Of a stretch of 64,000 bases of DNA, positions 1 through 9,146 are shown piece after piece (position 1 is the stretch's first letter; each line of letters begins with the position of its first letter). Position numbers and translations under genes: made by a program. The stretch comes from Sulfobacillus thermotolerans (GTDB lineage Bacteria; Bacillota; Sulfobacillia; Sulfobacillales; Sulfobacillaceae). Below the pieces are notes generated by a model. That model made no database searches. It had not been told where the DNA came from and saw only the letters and a list, made by a program, of their open reading frames with translations. Where the stretch lies: the NCBI GenBank assembly GCA_002951815.1, contig CP019454.1, positions 2,294,001-2,358,000 of the forward strand. The letters run 5' to 3'.

Positions 1-657
1 GTGCCGTCGCCCGATGACCTTACCGATTATCAACTAGCGGCGTTGGGGGTCCCTTATACGACCGCATGGGAAGGACTGCATACTAAAGCGCAGGTTTCGC
101 GGGGCGAGACGGTGCTCATCATTGGGATAACCGGGGCTGTGGGACTTGCCGCCTTATCCATTGCACGAGCTCAGCAATGCCGCGTGATTGGAGTGGGCAG
201 ACGCCAAGAAGCATTGGACATTCTCGGTCTTGACGAGACCGTGGACACCAGCCGACAAAATTTAGTTGAAGTGGTTAAGGAGATGACCCAGGAGAAGGGC
301 GTTGACATCATTGTAGATACCGTAGGAGGATCTACGTTTGCTGACCATGGACAATGCCTTGGTCAGAACGGACGCTGGATTGTGCTGGCTTCGGTGGGAG
401 GACCTACGGTATCGTTTAATGTGGTCGATTTCTATCACCGACAAGCTCACATGTTGGGCGTGGACTCGTTGGCCTTTGAACCCCAAAAAAGTCAGCAGAT
501 TCTCGCGGCGCTGGTGCAGACGGTGGACCATCAGTCTTTATTGCAGCCAGAATTGCATCCGGTGCCTCTCGAAAGTGCACCCGAAATTTATCAAGCAATA
601 GCTGAGGGTAAAGAGCGCCGCAAAGTGATTTTATGTCCTTGGGGTGTAGGAAATTAA
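1..657 (+). CDS. Zinc-type alcohol dehydrogenase / quinone oxidoreductase, C-terminal part
   Basis: Medium-chain dehydrogenase/reductase, C-terminal 218 residues; the reading frame is open at the left edge, so the true start and the N-terminal GroES-like domain lie outside the window. The Rossmann nucleotide-binding loop is visible as ITGAVGLAALSIARA near residue 42, preceded by the family's typical AALGVPYTTAWEGL stretch. No structural zinc cysteines are seen in this part, which fits the NADPH:quinone oxidoreductase branch better than zinc alcohol dehydrogenases. Substrate cannot be told. It is followed after 28 bp by an MFS gene on the same strand, so the two may be cotranscribed. Confidence 0.85.
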   Translation: MPSPDDLTDYQLAALGVPYTTAWEGLHTKAQVSRGETVLIIGITGAVGLAALSIARAQQCRVIGVGRRQEALDILGLDETVDTSRQNLVEVVKEMTQEKGVDIIVDTVGGSTFADHGQCLGQNGRWIVLASVGGPTVSFNVVDFYHRQAHMLGVDSLAFEPQKSQQILAALVQTVDHQSLLQPELHPVPLESAPEIYQAIAEGKERRKVILCPWGVGN

Positions 658-685
658 AAAAATACAGAGAAAGGGGCCGCATAGG

Positions 686-1876
686 ATGAAAGGTTCGGTC
701 GTCCGTCTCGTTGCGGTCTGTTATTTTGTGGGATTGGCAGGGACCATGACGGAGTTTTCCGTCGCGCCGGTGACCCCCGTCTTTCAGCGTCACTTGCATA
801 TCTCTTCAGGATCCGCGGGCCTCCTTATGTCCTTATTTGCGTTGGCGACCGTCATCGCGGCGTTGCCAGCGGGGCGATTCACCCACCGTTTTGGAGCCAA
901 AGCGACTCAGTTACTGGGGCTGGCTTTATCGGCCATTGGCGCGGTTGTGCTCATGACGGCGTATCACCAAGGCAATTTTCTGGCTGTCTTAGCGGCTCGA
1001 TTTTTTTCCGGGCTGGGCTTTGGCCTCATCTCCGTCGGGGCGCCCGCTGCCATCTCCCAGCAGGTGCCCGATCGTTACCATGCCGCAGCGATGGGAGTGT
1101 GGGCGACATGGGTCCCCGTCGGGAGTGTGGTGATGTTCGTCGTAGCCCCACTACTGGGGCATCTTGCTTCTGTCGCGCCGCTCGAAGATGTTTTGGTGGC
1201 GTGTGACATTGTCGCGGCTCTGGCATTGGCTGCAGTACCAATGCGGCGCATTACTTGGGATGGGACGGATTCCGGAGCACCTACGATGTCGCCAGCCATT
1301 CGCAATCCGATGCTGTGGGTGGCTTTGGCATTTACCTGTTTCACCTTTGATTTTTTTGCTTTTAATACGTGGGTTACGACATTTTACACCCAGCGCTTTC
1401 ATTTGACGTTGGTGCATGCCGGATTGATTGCAGCCGTGGTGAGTCTCGTCAATGCCGGCTTTAACGTCATTTCAGGCATGGCGCTAGCCCATCCCACAAC
1501 CCGGTGGTACCTTGTCTTTGTGGTGCCTGCTTGGATTTTAGCAGGATTATGGGTGATATTTGCCTATGGTTCATGGCCGGTAGTCTTGACAGCCAGCTTA
1601 TTAACCGGCGCGTTAGGCGGGGTGATTCCGACCTTGATTTTTGCCGCCCCCGGTCGCCTTGCACAATCGCCGCATGATGTACCAGGAGCCATGGCCTTGG
1701 TCATCATTGGGGAAAATGTAGGCATTGTGATGGGACCCCCGATTTTTGGTGCCGTCATCGAGCCGTTACATTTTGCTTCGGGTTTTTGGGTATTAGGCGC
1801 GGTCAGTGTGCTTATGGCATGGGCTTTAAGCCATGCGGTGAGACGCTTGAAGCCTAATACGTCGGCTGTCAGGTAA
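686..1876 (+). CDS. MFS transporter
   Basis: A 396-residue integral membrane protein of the major facilitator superfamily with about twelve hydrophobic segments. The N-terminal half carries the classic loop-2/3 pattern (LPAGRFTHRFGAK near residue 60) and the motif RFFSGLGFGLISVGAPAA in TM4. The second half repeats the fold (GENVGIVMGPPIFGAV near residue 345). The ATG lies after a purine-rich AAAGGGG. Superfamily members of this length export drugs or import small solutes by proton coupling; the substrate is not predictable here. It lies 28 bp after the oxidoreductase gene and is followed by the P-type ATPase. Confidence 0.85.
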   Translation: MKGSVVRLVAVCYFVGLAGTMTEFSVAPVTPVFQRHLHISSGSAGLLMSLFALATVIAALPAGRFTHRFGAKATQLLGLALSAIGAVVLMTAYHQGNFLAVLAARFFSGLGFGLISVGAPAAISQQVPDRYHAAAMGVWATWVPVGSVVMFVVAPLLGHLASVAPLEDVLVACDIVAALALAAVPMRRITWDGTDSGAPTMSPAIRNPMLWVALAFTCFTFDFFAFNTWVTTFYTQRFHLTLVHAGLIAAVVSLVNAGFNVISGMALAHPTTRWYLVFVVPAWILAGLWVIFAYGSWPVVLTASLLTGALGGVIPTLIFAAPGRLAQSPHDVPGAMALVIIGENVGIVMGPPIFGAVIEPLHFASGFWVLGAVSVLMAWALSHAVRRLKPNTSAVR

Positions 1877-1954
1877 TCAGCAAGTAGGCGCCATCTGTTC
1901 TGATCTTGTCCTTGGGGACATAGGAATTACCCGAATGGGACAGGAGGGATAGGT

Positions 1955-4618
1955 GTGGCCGAGCTGTGGCATACCTTAACAGGCGAAGAAACACTCATCC
2001 AATTGCGGTCTACTGGCGACCGCGGTCTGAATCAAGCAGAAGCGGACGCCAGGCTTCGGGAAATCGGACTCAACGCGATTGTCGCGGCGGATAAGACGCC
2101 CTGGTGGAGCATTTTCCTCAGTCAGTTTCAAGACTTTATGGTGTTGGTTCTGATAGGCGCTACCATTGTGTCGTTTCTGCTGGGAGAAGTCGGCGATGCT
2201 ATCACCATTGTCGCCATTGTGATCATGAATGCGGCGCTGGGGTTTATTCAAGAATACCGGGCGGAAAAGTCGGTGGAAACCTTAAAGCAATTGACAGCCC
2301 CTGAAGCGCATGTGGTGCGTGATGGGGCTGTGCAGACCATTCGCGCGGAAGAACTGGTTCCGGGCGACGTGATTGAACTCGAAGCGGGCGACCGCATTCC
2401 GGCGGACTGTCGGCTGATTGAGGTATGGGGCTTGAAAACCGATGAGGCGGCACTTACGGGGGAATCTCAAAGTGTTCGCAAGACGTTAGCTCCTGTGGAG
2501 GACCCAGATGCCCCGGTGGCGGATCGCCGCAATATGGTTTACATGGGAACGGCCGTGTCGCATGGTCGTGGGCGCGCCGTGGTCGTGCAAACGGGAATGC
2601 AAACGGAGATGGGAACGATTGCCCATCTTATGCGGGAGGCCGTGGAGGACCAAACGCCTTTACAGCGCCGTTTGGAACATTTGGGAAAGATTTTAGTGTA
2701 TTTGTCCTTGCTCATCGTGTTAGTTGTGGTGGTCACGGGGCTCTTTCGCGGGGAGCCGTTGTACCAAATGTTTCTGACCGGAGTCAGTCTGGCGGTTGCA
2801 GCCATTCCTGAGGGACTACCGGCGATTGTGACCATCGCGTTAGCTTTAGGGGTTCAGCGCATGATTCGGGCACATGCCATTGTGCGCCGCCTTCCCGCCG
2901 TCGAAACCTTGGGGTGCACGACCGTCATTTGCACGGATAAGACGGGAACGCTCACCAAAAATCAAATGACAGTCACGGCCATGTGGGCAGGGGATAAGAT
3001 TGTTGAGCCTAGTGCAAGCGCTACTCAAGATCCGACCGTTCGCAAACTCCTGACTAGTGCCGTGTTATGCAATAATGCGGTGGTGGCCCCATCACGCGGG
3101 CATGACAGTGACAAAGCCCAAGGCGATCCCACCGAAATTGCTTTGATTTGGGCTGCTGGTGATAGCGGGTTAAGTCCCCAAGATATTGCGCGCGAATATG
3201 TGCGGCAAGGCGAGATTCCTTTTGAGTCGGAACGGCAGCGCATGGCGGTCTTGGCCGTGGATCGCCAAAATCACAAGGCGGTGTACGTGAAGGGCGCGCC
3301 TGATGTCATTCTTCCCCGGTGCCGGTTTGTTGAACGGGCCGACCGAGTAATCCCTATGGACCGCCGGCTTCAGCAGCAAGCCAGTGAGGTCAATGACCGC
3401 ATGGCCGACGAGGCTTTGCGCGTGCTGGCCATCGCGTACCGCCCGGTGCGCGGGGATGAATCAGAAGACCAGTGGGAAGAAGACTTGGTCTTGTTAGGTC
3501 TCGTGGGCATGATTGACCCGCCCCGCCCCGAAGCGATTCACGCAATTAAAGAGGCGAAACGGGCGGGACTCAGGACTGTGATGATTACCGGGGACCATCC
3601 AAAAACGGCTCGGGCCATCGGAGAAAAAATGGGCATGCTTGCGCCACAAGATGAAATTATCACGGGACCGGAGCTTGACCGTTTGACGGATGAGGAATTG
3701 GATGAGCGCGTAGAGCACATTCGCGTGTACGCCCGCGTATCGCCACCGCATAAGTTGCGGGTGGTGAGAGCGTGGAAAGCAAAGGGTGACGTCGTTGCGA
3801 TGACGGGCGATGGCGTCAATGATGCGCCGGCTTTAAAAGAGGCTGATATTGGAGTAGCCATGGGTAAAACAGGCACGGACGTGACCAAAGAGGCTTCGGC
3901 GATGATTCTGACCGACGACAATTTTGCCACGATCGTCAGAGCCATCGAAGAAGGCCGTGCGATTTATGACAATATCCGCAAGTTCATCCGCTATTTGCTG
4001 TCTTGTAACGTTGGGGAAGTGCTGGTGATGTTTTTGGCCGCATTCTTTGGCCTGCCACTACCCTTGCTGCCGATTCAAATCCTCTTTGTCAATCTCGTGA
4101 CCGATGGCTTGCCGGCCATGGCGTTGGGTGTGGATCCGCCGAACCCCGGGGTCATGGACCGTCCGCCGCGTTCTCCCAATGAAAGCATCTTTGCCCGGGG
4201 ATTGGGGACGAAAATTGCCTTTCGAGGGATTTTGATTGGCGTGAGTACGTTGCTGGTGTTTGTATGGTCGATGAGCATCTGGGGGATGGGGTTGCGAGAA
4301 GCGCGGACCATGGCCTTGGGGACCTTAATTTTAAGCCAGTTGTTTCATGTCTTTGATGCACGGGCAGAAGACCGGAGTTTCTTGGAGATTGGTCTCTTCT
4401 CGAATATTTGGGCCGTTTTAGCTGTGGCGTCATCCATTGCCATGCTGGTCGCCATAATCTACGTGCCCGCGTTGAGTACGCTCTTTAAGACCGACCCATT
4501 AAGCGCGATGGATTGGCTCGTGGTGATCCTCGCCTCAGGCTTCATTCAGTTGCTGGCCGCCGTGCGTGACGTCGTCTTGCGCCCTATTCGCCGCGTAGTA
4601 AGGGGCACAGCTTCCTAA
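1955..4618 (+). CDS. Cation-translocating P-type ATPase, Ca2+ (SERCA-like) type
   Basis: An 887-residue P-type ATPase, close to the usual length of bacterial Ca2+ pumps. Visible in order: N-terminal cation-ATPase domain, actuator motif TGES (about residue 168), M4 ion motif PEGLP (about 285), phosphorylation motif DKTGTLT (D about 328), nucleotide domain, hinge motif TGDGVNDAP (about 617), then M5 NVGEV and M6 NLVTDGLP (about 712). The M5 Glu and the M6 Asn/Asp match the calcium ligands of SERCA, so Ca2+ export is the most likely role; Mn2+ is possible. Start is GTG after AGGAGGG. A strong terminator follows directly, so it ends its transcription unit. Confidence 0.93.
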   Translation: MAELWHTLTGEETLIQLRSTGDRGLNQAEADARLREIGLNAIVAADKTPWWSIFLSQFQDFMVLVLIGATIVSFLLGEVGDAITIVAIVIMNAALGFIQEYRAEKSVETLKQLTAPEAHVVRDGAVQTIRAEELVPGDVIELEAGDRIPADCRLIEVWGLKTDEAALTGESQSVRKTLAPVEDPDAPVADRRNMVYMGTAVSHGRGRAVVVQTGMQTEMGTIAHLMREAVEDQTPLQRRLEHLGKILVYLSLLIVLVVVVTGLFRGEPLYQMFLTGVSLAVAAIPEGLPAIVTIALALGVQRMIRAHAIVRRLPAVETLGCTTVICTDKTGTLTKNQMTVTAMWAGDKIVEPSASATQDPTVRKLLTSAVLCNNAVVAPSRGHDSDKAQGDPTEIALIWAAGDSGLSPQDIAREYVRQGEIPFESERQRMAVLAVDRQNHKAVYVKGAPDVILPRCRFVERADRVIPMDRRLQQQASEVNDRMADEALRVLAIAYRPVRGDESEDQWEEDLVLLGLVGMIDPPRPEAIHAIKEAKRAGLRTVMITGDHPKTARAIGEKMGMLAPQDEIITGPELDRLTDEELDERVEHIRVYARVSPPHKLRVVRAWKAKGDVVAMTGDGVNDAPALKEADIGVAMGKTGTDVTKEASAMILTDDNFATIVRAIEEGRAIYDNIRKFIRYLLSCNVGEVLVMFLAAFFGLPLPLLPIQILFVNLVTDGLPAMALGVDPPNPGVMDRPPRSPNESIFARGLGTKIAFRGILIGVSTLLVFVWSMSIWGMGLREARTMALGTLILSQLFHVFDARAEDRSFLEIGLFSNIWAVLAVASSIAMLVAIIYVPALSTLFKTDPLSAMDWLVVILASGFIQLLAAVRDVVLRPIRRVVRGTAS

Positions 4619-4637
4619 CAGAGAGCCGTTTTATGCG

Positions 4638-4675
4638 AAAAGAGGGTCAAACGTTTATGCGTTTGACCCTCTTTT
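4638..4675 (+). terminator. Rho-independent terminator after the P-type ATPase
   Basis: Perfect 16-bp stem (4638-4653 with 4660-4675) around a 6-base loop. The 5' arm starts with A's and the 3' arm ends in TTTT, so the hairpin could work in both directions. It lies 20 bp after the ATPase stop codon. Confidence 0.9.
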
Positions 4676-4812
4676 CGGTCGCTCTTATTCGTGATTCACA
4701 TCTTAGTCGCGCCGACGCTGCCGGCGAGGATATCAGCCAACAGTCTCCATGAACATGGTGGCACTTATTATAATGAGGGCTGGCTAGATGTGCCAATTAT
4801 GCATGGGAATCA

Positions 4813-4854
4813 TTGACATTTCGAGAATAGGAGCAAAGTATAGGTATATACCTA
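4813..4854 (+). promoter_or_regulatory. Candidate promoter with 14-bp palindromic operator
   Basis: A TTGACA box (4813-4818) is followed by the perfect palindrome TAGGTATATACCTA (4841-4854). The A/T-rich -10 region would overlap the palindrome, although spacing to the best -10-like hexamer (TATAGG, 4839-4844) is 20 bp, longer than optimal. The palindrome has the form of a dimeric repressor site controlling the ATPase operon that begins at 4887/4985. No regulator gene is adjacent. Confidence 0.4.
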
Positions 4855-4886
4855 GTTTATAAGGTGTTATGTTGCAAGGAGAGGTT

Positions 4887-5048
4887 ATGCCAAAGAAAAA
4901 CGATTTACATTCGTGTCCGATTGATCCCTCGTGCTGGAGTGGGCGGAGTTTAGAAGGGTTTGCAGGAAAGGGGAAAAAATCAGAATGCTCACACGATTGC
5001 GCATTGGACAATTTAAAGCCTTCGGTCCGGTGCAAGACATCCCGCTAG
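4887..5048 (+). CDS. Possible short Cys-containing leader peptide
   Basis: A 53-codon frame with a strong ribosome site (AAGGAGAGG five bases before the ATG). It overlaps the start of the ATPase gene (4985) in another frame. The predicted peptide is rich in Cys, Lys and Ser (for example CPIDPSCW and ECSHDCALD) and resembles no family I recognise. Ribosomes arriving here would terminate about 60 bases inside the ATPase gene, so it may couple or dampen ATPase translation. It could equally be a chance ORF; only the ribosome site argues for it. Confidence 0.3.
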   Translation: MPKKNDLHSCPIDPSCWSGRSLEGFAGKGKKSECSHDCALDNLKPSVRCKTSR

Positions 5049-6983
5049 CGCCTATCACGCTCATCTATGGGCCGAATAGTGCGGGGAAAAGTGCGGTGAT
5101 TGAAGCGTTACTATTATTGAATCAGACCATGGCCGACAACGATCCGTCACACGCCTTAACTCCCAAGGGAGAATGGGTCAACCTCCGTCACTATCAGGCT
5201 TTCATTCACCGTCATAACATGGAGGCTATCTTGCATCTGGGGGTGTTTTGGAAGACAACAACTGCTGATTTGGTGGGTCTGGCCTATAACGGGGCTGAGG
5301 ACGTCGAAGTGGGGATGGAATGGACATGGGCATGGCATAAGGACGCTGATCGTCTGGTTCAACGTCAAACGCTGGTCTACGTGGCAGACGCAGAACAGCC
5401 GGTATTTCAGTTGAATATCAATCCCGATGAGTTTGAAAAGTTTGCCACAGATCCGCCGCGGTCTTACCCACCACGGGAGATTGCGCCCGAAGCTCTTTGA
5501 GCAAGAAGATCACAAGGGTTACTTAGATCCGGAGTGGTTATCCGGCCTCGTTGGCAGGGTTAGCACTGTCTCGGAAGATGCGCAGACGAAATACAACGAA
5601 GCCTGCATAGCGGCGGGGAAAGAGCATCAACGCCGGAGTAAATGGGATCCCCGTGTTCCCATGCGGTGGATAGAGAAAAATATGAAGCAAGCTAGTGTGG
5701 ATTGGAGACGCTTAAGCAAGGAACTTACCAATTATGCGTTAGCTCGGTGGGCTCTTGTCGTGGAACACTTGCGCTGGTGGCAAGAGTTGGTGCAGACAAA
5801 TCCTCGTCTAGCCGAAAAGCACATCGCCCGCATCCCATGGAGTGAGATCGAAGAAGCACCTTGGATGATGAATGACGATGAATGGACGGATGAAGGGCTC
5901 GCTCAAATGGCCGAACATTTAAAAGTTGCGCCGTGGGATGCGTGGATTCGCTGGATGTCGGAATCGTCCGCTATGATGCAGGCAAGGCAATGGGCTATGA
6001 CTTTTGAACAGACGGTACGAGATGACAAAATGGGAGAAGATTCGGTGATGGAGGCAGAATTCCTGCGCCCCTTGCGTTGGAATGTCTTGTACCGTTCGAC
6101 ACTGGGCCAACACCCATGGTCTATGTCTCTCCCTGCTGAATATCAGCATTGGACCGATTATTTGATTCCGCATTTGCTTCAAGCATGGTATAAGCGCCTA
6201 CCGGCTTCAGTTCAAGCTGTGCTACCACCACCTGAACGGTTTGGTGATTTGCCTGATCTTTGGCTACCTCCTACAACGGTTGTGACCAATTTGAATGACG
6301 AAGTGGGCAGCGTACTTCAGCACGTAGCGTTTGTTGGCCCCGCCCGGACACGATTTGGACCAACAGTTGAACGTGACGATCAGCCGCGGAATCTAGTAGG
6401 GTTGGATGGGCAGTGGACTGTGGATCGGATTGCGCAACAACCCAACCTGCTTGAAGCGGTCAACGCAGCGATGGCTATGATGAACATGGGATATCGGGTG
6501 AGCGTGGCGCCGGTCGACGATCCGGATTTGCCCCGGTTGTGGAAACTGCAACTATGGGATGAAACCCTTGGGGTGTCGGTGTCGATGGACCAAGTGGGCT
6601 ACGGTGTCAGTCAAATTCTGCCACTTGTCGTCGAAGTGATGGCTGGAGACTTTCCGTTAACCTTGTTAGAACAACCTGAATTGCATCTGCATCCACGGTT
6701 GCAAGCAGCCTTTGGTTCCGTGTTAGCGAAAGCCATGACAGCCAATCCCTCTCGCCAATTTATTGTCGAAACCCACAGTGAACTGCTCCTGCAGCGCCTG
6801 AGGAAGCTAATTCGGTCAGGAGAGCTTGCGCCGGACGCGGTATCGATTGTATACATCGAGAAAACATCAGAAGGCAGTCAGGCGTTGCCCATTCGGTTGG
6901 ATAGCCAAGGAAACTTTCTTGATCCCTGGCCCCATGGGTTTTTCGAGGAAGGTTTTGATGAGCTCTTTGGGGGGACTTGCTAA
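4985..6983 (+). CDS. AAA family ATPase (DUF3696 / OLD-like), coding sequence crosses a +1 frameshift
   Basis: Read as one gene with a +1 shift at 5495-5501, this encodes about 665 residues. The first frame (4985-5500) starts at the ATG after AGGAAAGGGG and carries Walker A GPNSAGKS (about residue 30). The second frame (open from 5427 to 6983) has a signature-like GYGVSQILPLV (about 535), the Walker-B-like LLEQPELHLHP (about 560), ETHSELLLQRL (about 595) and the C-terminal FDELFGG typical of DUF3696 ATPases. The first frame stops at CTT TGA; slipping one base gives CTT-(T)-GAG and joins the frames. This may be a real disruption, a sequencing slip or programmed frameshifting. Relatives occur in anti-phage and DNA-processing operons. 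The next gene starts directly after its stop. Confidence 0.75.
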
Positions 6984-7898
6984 ATGCAGATGACGATTCA
7001 TTGCCCTGTCCTGTATGAGCGGGCCGAAGGCGATGCGCGTATACGGGGGATGATAATCCAGCTGTTGATGCGCACAATCGAACACCCTTGGATATTACCC
7101 ATGGATGGACGTCTACAGGATGCGGTCGTCGCCTCAATCAAACGCTGGCCTGATCAAGCGGATCAAGAGCGGGCTAGGAGTTTGCTAAAAAGGTTGAATG
7201 ACAGTAATCACTTTGTGAAGGTTGTCATGCCGGAGAATCCGCGCGATCCCTGGAAAAGGGCTCATCAAATCGCTTGCCGTGATTCGGCTTATTGGCTCGT
7301 CGACCTTCAAGAACATGAGACACGGGGCGACTTTGGGGCGGACTCTTCGTCAGCCAAGTGGTTGGATGATTTACTACTGATGGGGTTAGAAAGTCCGTGG
7401 GAAACCGGGAAGGTATTGCCGCCACGCGGTACCAATAATAAAAGGTGGTCGCGCGCGGAATTCTCATCGTTGGTCTGGCAGCCGATATTCCGCTGGACTC
7501 ACACCCTGAGCATTTACGATCGGAATATCGTTAAACATTGGCCTCAGCGCAATTATCTTGATAATCTCCAATGGATTTTAGAGGAATTCGCGGAATGGCA
7601 ACCGGGGGGCGAGGTCACGATCCCGTTTGTGAACAACGCTAAACAGTCTTCTAAAGACATTGTGAAGCGGTGGTGTTGTAATCAGGCCGAGCGGTTAGGA
7701 ATAGTGATTAAAACCTCGGGGACGATTGACGGATATTTCCATGATCGTTATTTCCAGACCCAACAAGGATGGTGGAGGAGTCACCGGGGAGTAGATCTCT
7801 GCTCATCCGGACAACTGCTTCGAGCCGATGTGGAACTGACGTGGCAAGCGTATGCTCCCCCCGGTTTGAAAGGCGCTACGAAAAAGCGTCCTCGCTAA
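6984..7898 (+). CDS. Uncharacterised ATPase partner with PLD-like HDR motif
   Basis: A 304-residue soluble protein whose ATG follows the ATPase stop codon with no gap, so the two are translationally linked. The N-terminal half is helical and unrecognised. The C-terminal third has a pattern seen in the phospholipase-D-like C-terminal domain of MITD1-type bacterial proteins: a YDRNIVKHW strand, then HDRYFQTQQGWW near residue 251 and RGVDLC. That assignment is by eye and tentative. Only one H-D-R type motif is present, not two HKD motifs. If right, the pair would be an ATP-driven sensor with a nucleic-acid or lipid-acting partner, as in two-gene defence modules. Confidence 0.55.
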   Translation: MQMTIHCPVLYERAEGDARIRGMIIQLLMRTIEHPWILPMDGRLQDAVVASIKRWPDQADQERARSLLKRLNDSNHFVKVVMPENPRDPWKRAHQIACRDSAYWLVDLQEHETRGDFGADSSSAKWLDDLLLMGLESPWETGKVLPPRGTNNKRWSRAEFSSLVWQPIFRWTHTLSIYDRNIVKHWPQRNYLDNLQWILEEFAEWQPGGEVTIPFVNNAKQSSKDIVKRWCCNQAERLGIVIKTSGTIDGYFHDRYFQTQQGWWRSHRGVDLCSSGQLLRADVELTWQAYAPPGLKGATKKRPR

Positions 7899-8288
7899 GT
7901 AATGCATCCGTTTATCAGTTTCCAAGACGTCATAAGCTGTTGTGGAACGGCTGCTATAAGGGAACAGCACTGAAACGACACAGGAAGAGAAATTGACATG
8001 AGAAAAGAACTTAAAGGGTTAGTTTTCGCAGGGTGGAAGTGTAAAAAACCTTGCCGCAACACCGCATTTTGGTGATTTTTAAATGCTCAATAGATCTGGT
8101 AAAACGAAGCTGCCACCAACACTATACACAGAAAAAGACATCATTATGATAGTCGGATGATAGTCGGCGGACCATTGTAAGCCATTTTCGGAGGCGTCCC
8201 GCACCGCAGAAATAGCCCTATATTCGCAGCGTAATACCCGTTATACTGAAGGATAAATTGGCCTACAAAGAGGTGGACATTTCTAAGC
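7899..8288 (+). other. Intergenic region before dapF, no gene seen
   Basis: About 390 bp between the ATPase operon and dapF. No convincing ORF, RNA gene or terminator is visible. A TATACT hexamer (8242-8247) upstream of dapF could be a -10 box but has no well-spaced -35. The dapF ribosome site AAAGAGGTGG lies near the end. Confidence 0.6.
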
Positions 8289-9146
8289 ATGGAACCTTTG
8301 CGCTTTACCAAAATGCATGGACTGGGTAACGATTATCTTTACATTGATATCCGGGACATGGCCGATCAGCCAGACAGCGTTTGGAGTCATTATGCGGTGC
8401 TGATGAGTGACCGCCACTTTGGCGTGGGGGCAGACGGGATTATATTGATTGCGCGCTCTAACGTGGCGCCCGTACGTATGCGGATTTTCAATGCGGATGG
8501 CTCCGAGTCTGAAATGTGCGGCAATGGTTTGCGCGCTCTAGCCAAATGGCTCTTTGACCGAGGTCAATTTCAAAGCGGGCAAGCGGTTGAAACCGGAGCG
8601 GGCTTGCTCTATCCCGAAATTGTATCGCAAGAAGGCGGCCGTGCCCGCATTATCCGTGTGGACATGGGCCCTCCGCGGCTGACCAGACAAGACATGGGAA
8701 TGACCGGGCAGCCTGACGCGCACTGTCTTGAGGAACCCTTGGATGTCAATGGAGAAGTTTATAGCATGACGTGTGTTTCGATGGGGAACCCGCACGTGAT
8801 AATTTTCGGACCCTTATGGGACGAAGACATCATGGCGAAACGGGGGGCAGCCATTGAGCACCATCCCCTATTTTCACGGCGCACCAATGTGCATTCGGTA
8901 GAAGTTGAGGATTATACGCATCTAAAAATCCGGCATTGGGAGCGGGGCGCGGGATTAACCTTGGCTTGTGGCACAGGCGTCGCCGCGTCTACTGTCGCCG
9001 CGGTGTTAACCCAGCGCACCGCACGTCAGGTTACGGTATCCGTGCCCGGTGGGACTTTGGAAGCCATGTGGGATGAAGCCACCGGCCATGTCTTTCTCAC
9101 CGGTCCGGCCCAGGAAGTGTGTGAAGGGACATTTGCGCTGCGTTAA
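8289..9146 (+). CDS. dapF: Diaminopimelate epimerase
   Basis: Converts LL- to meso-diaminopimelate, the last step before lysine and a peptidoglycan precursor. The 285-residue length is normal. The N-terminal KMHGLGNDY is the family signature, and the two catalytic cysteines are present in MCGNGLRAL (about residue 77) and ACGTGVAAS (about 226). The usual GNPH motif is seen as MGNPHVI. The start is an ATG after AAAGAGGTGG. The gene is single, facing dedA; their 3' ends overlap by 4 bp. Confidence 0.97.
   Translation: MEPLRFTKMHGLGNDYLYIDIRDMADQPDSVWSHYAVLMSDRHFGVGADGIILIARSNVAPVRMRIFNADGSESEMCGNGLRALAKWLFDRGQFQSGQAVETGAGLLYPEIVSQEGGRARIIRVDMGPPRLTRQDMGMTGQPDAHCLEEPLDVNGEVYSMTCVSMGNPHVIIFGPLWDEDIMAKRGAAIEHHPLFSRRTNVHSVEVEDYTHLKIRHWERGAGLTLACGTGVAASTVAAVLTQRTARQVTVSVPGGTLEAMWDEATGHVFLTGPAQEVCEGTFALR

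Noticed and set aside
416-799. Long minus-strand frame across the end of the oxidoreductase gene
   Set aside because: It lies opposite two well-supported genes, has no ribosome site and no recognisable protein.
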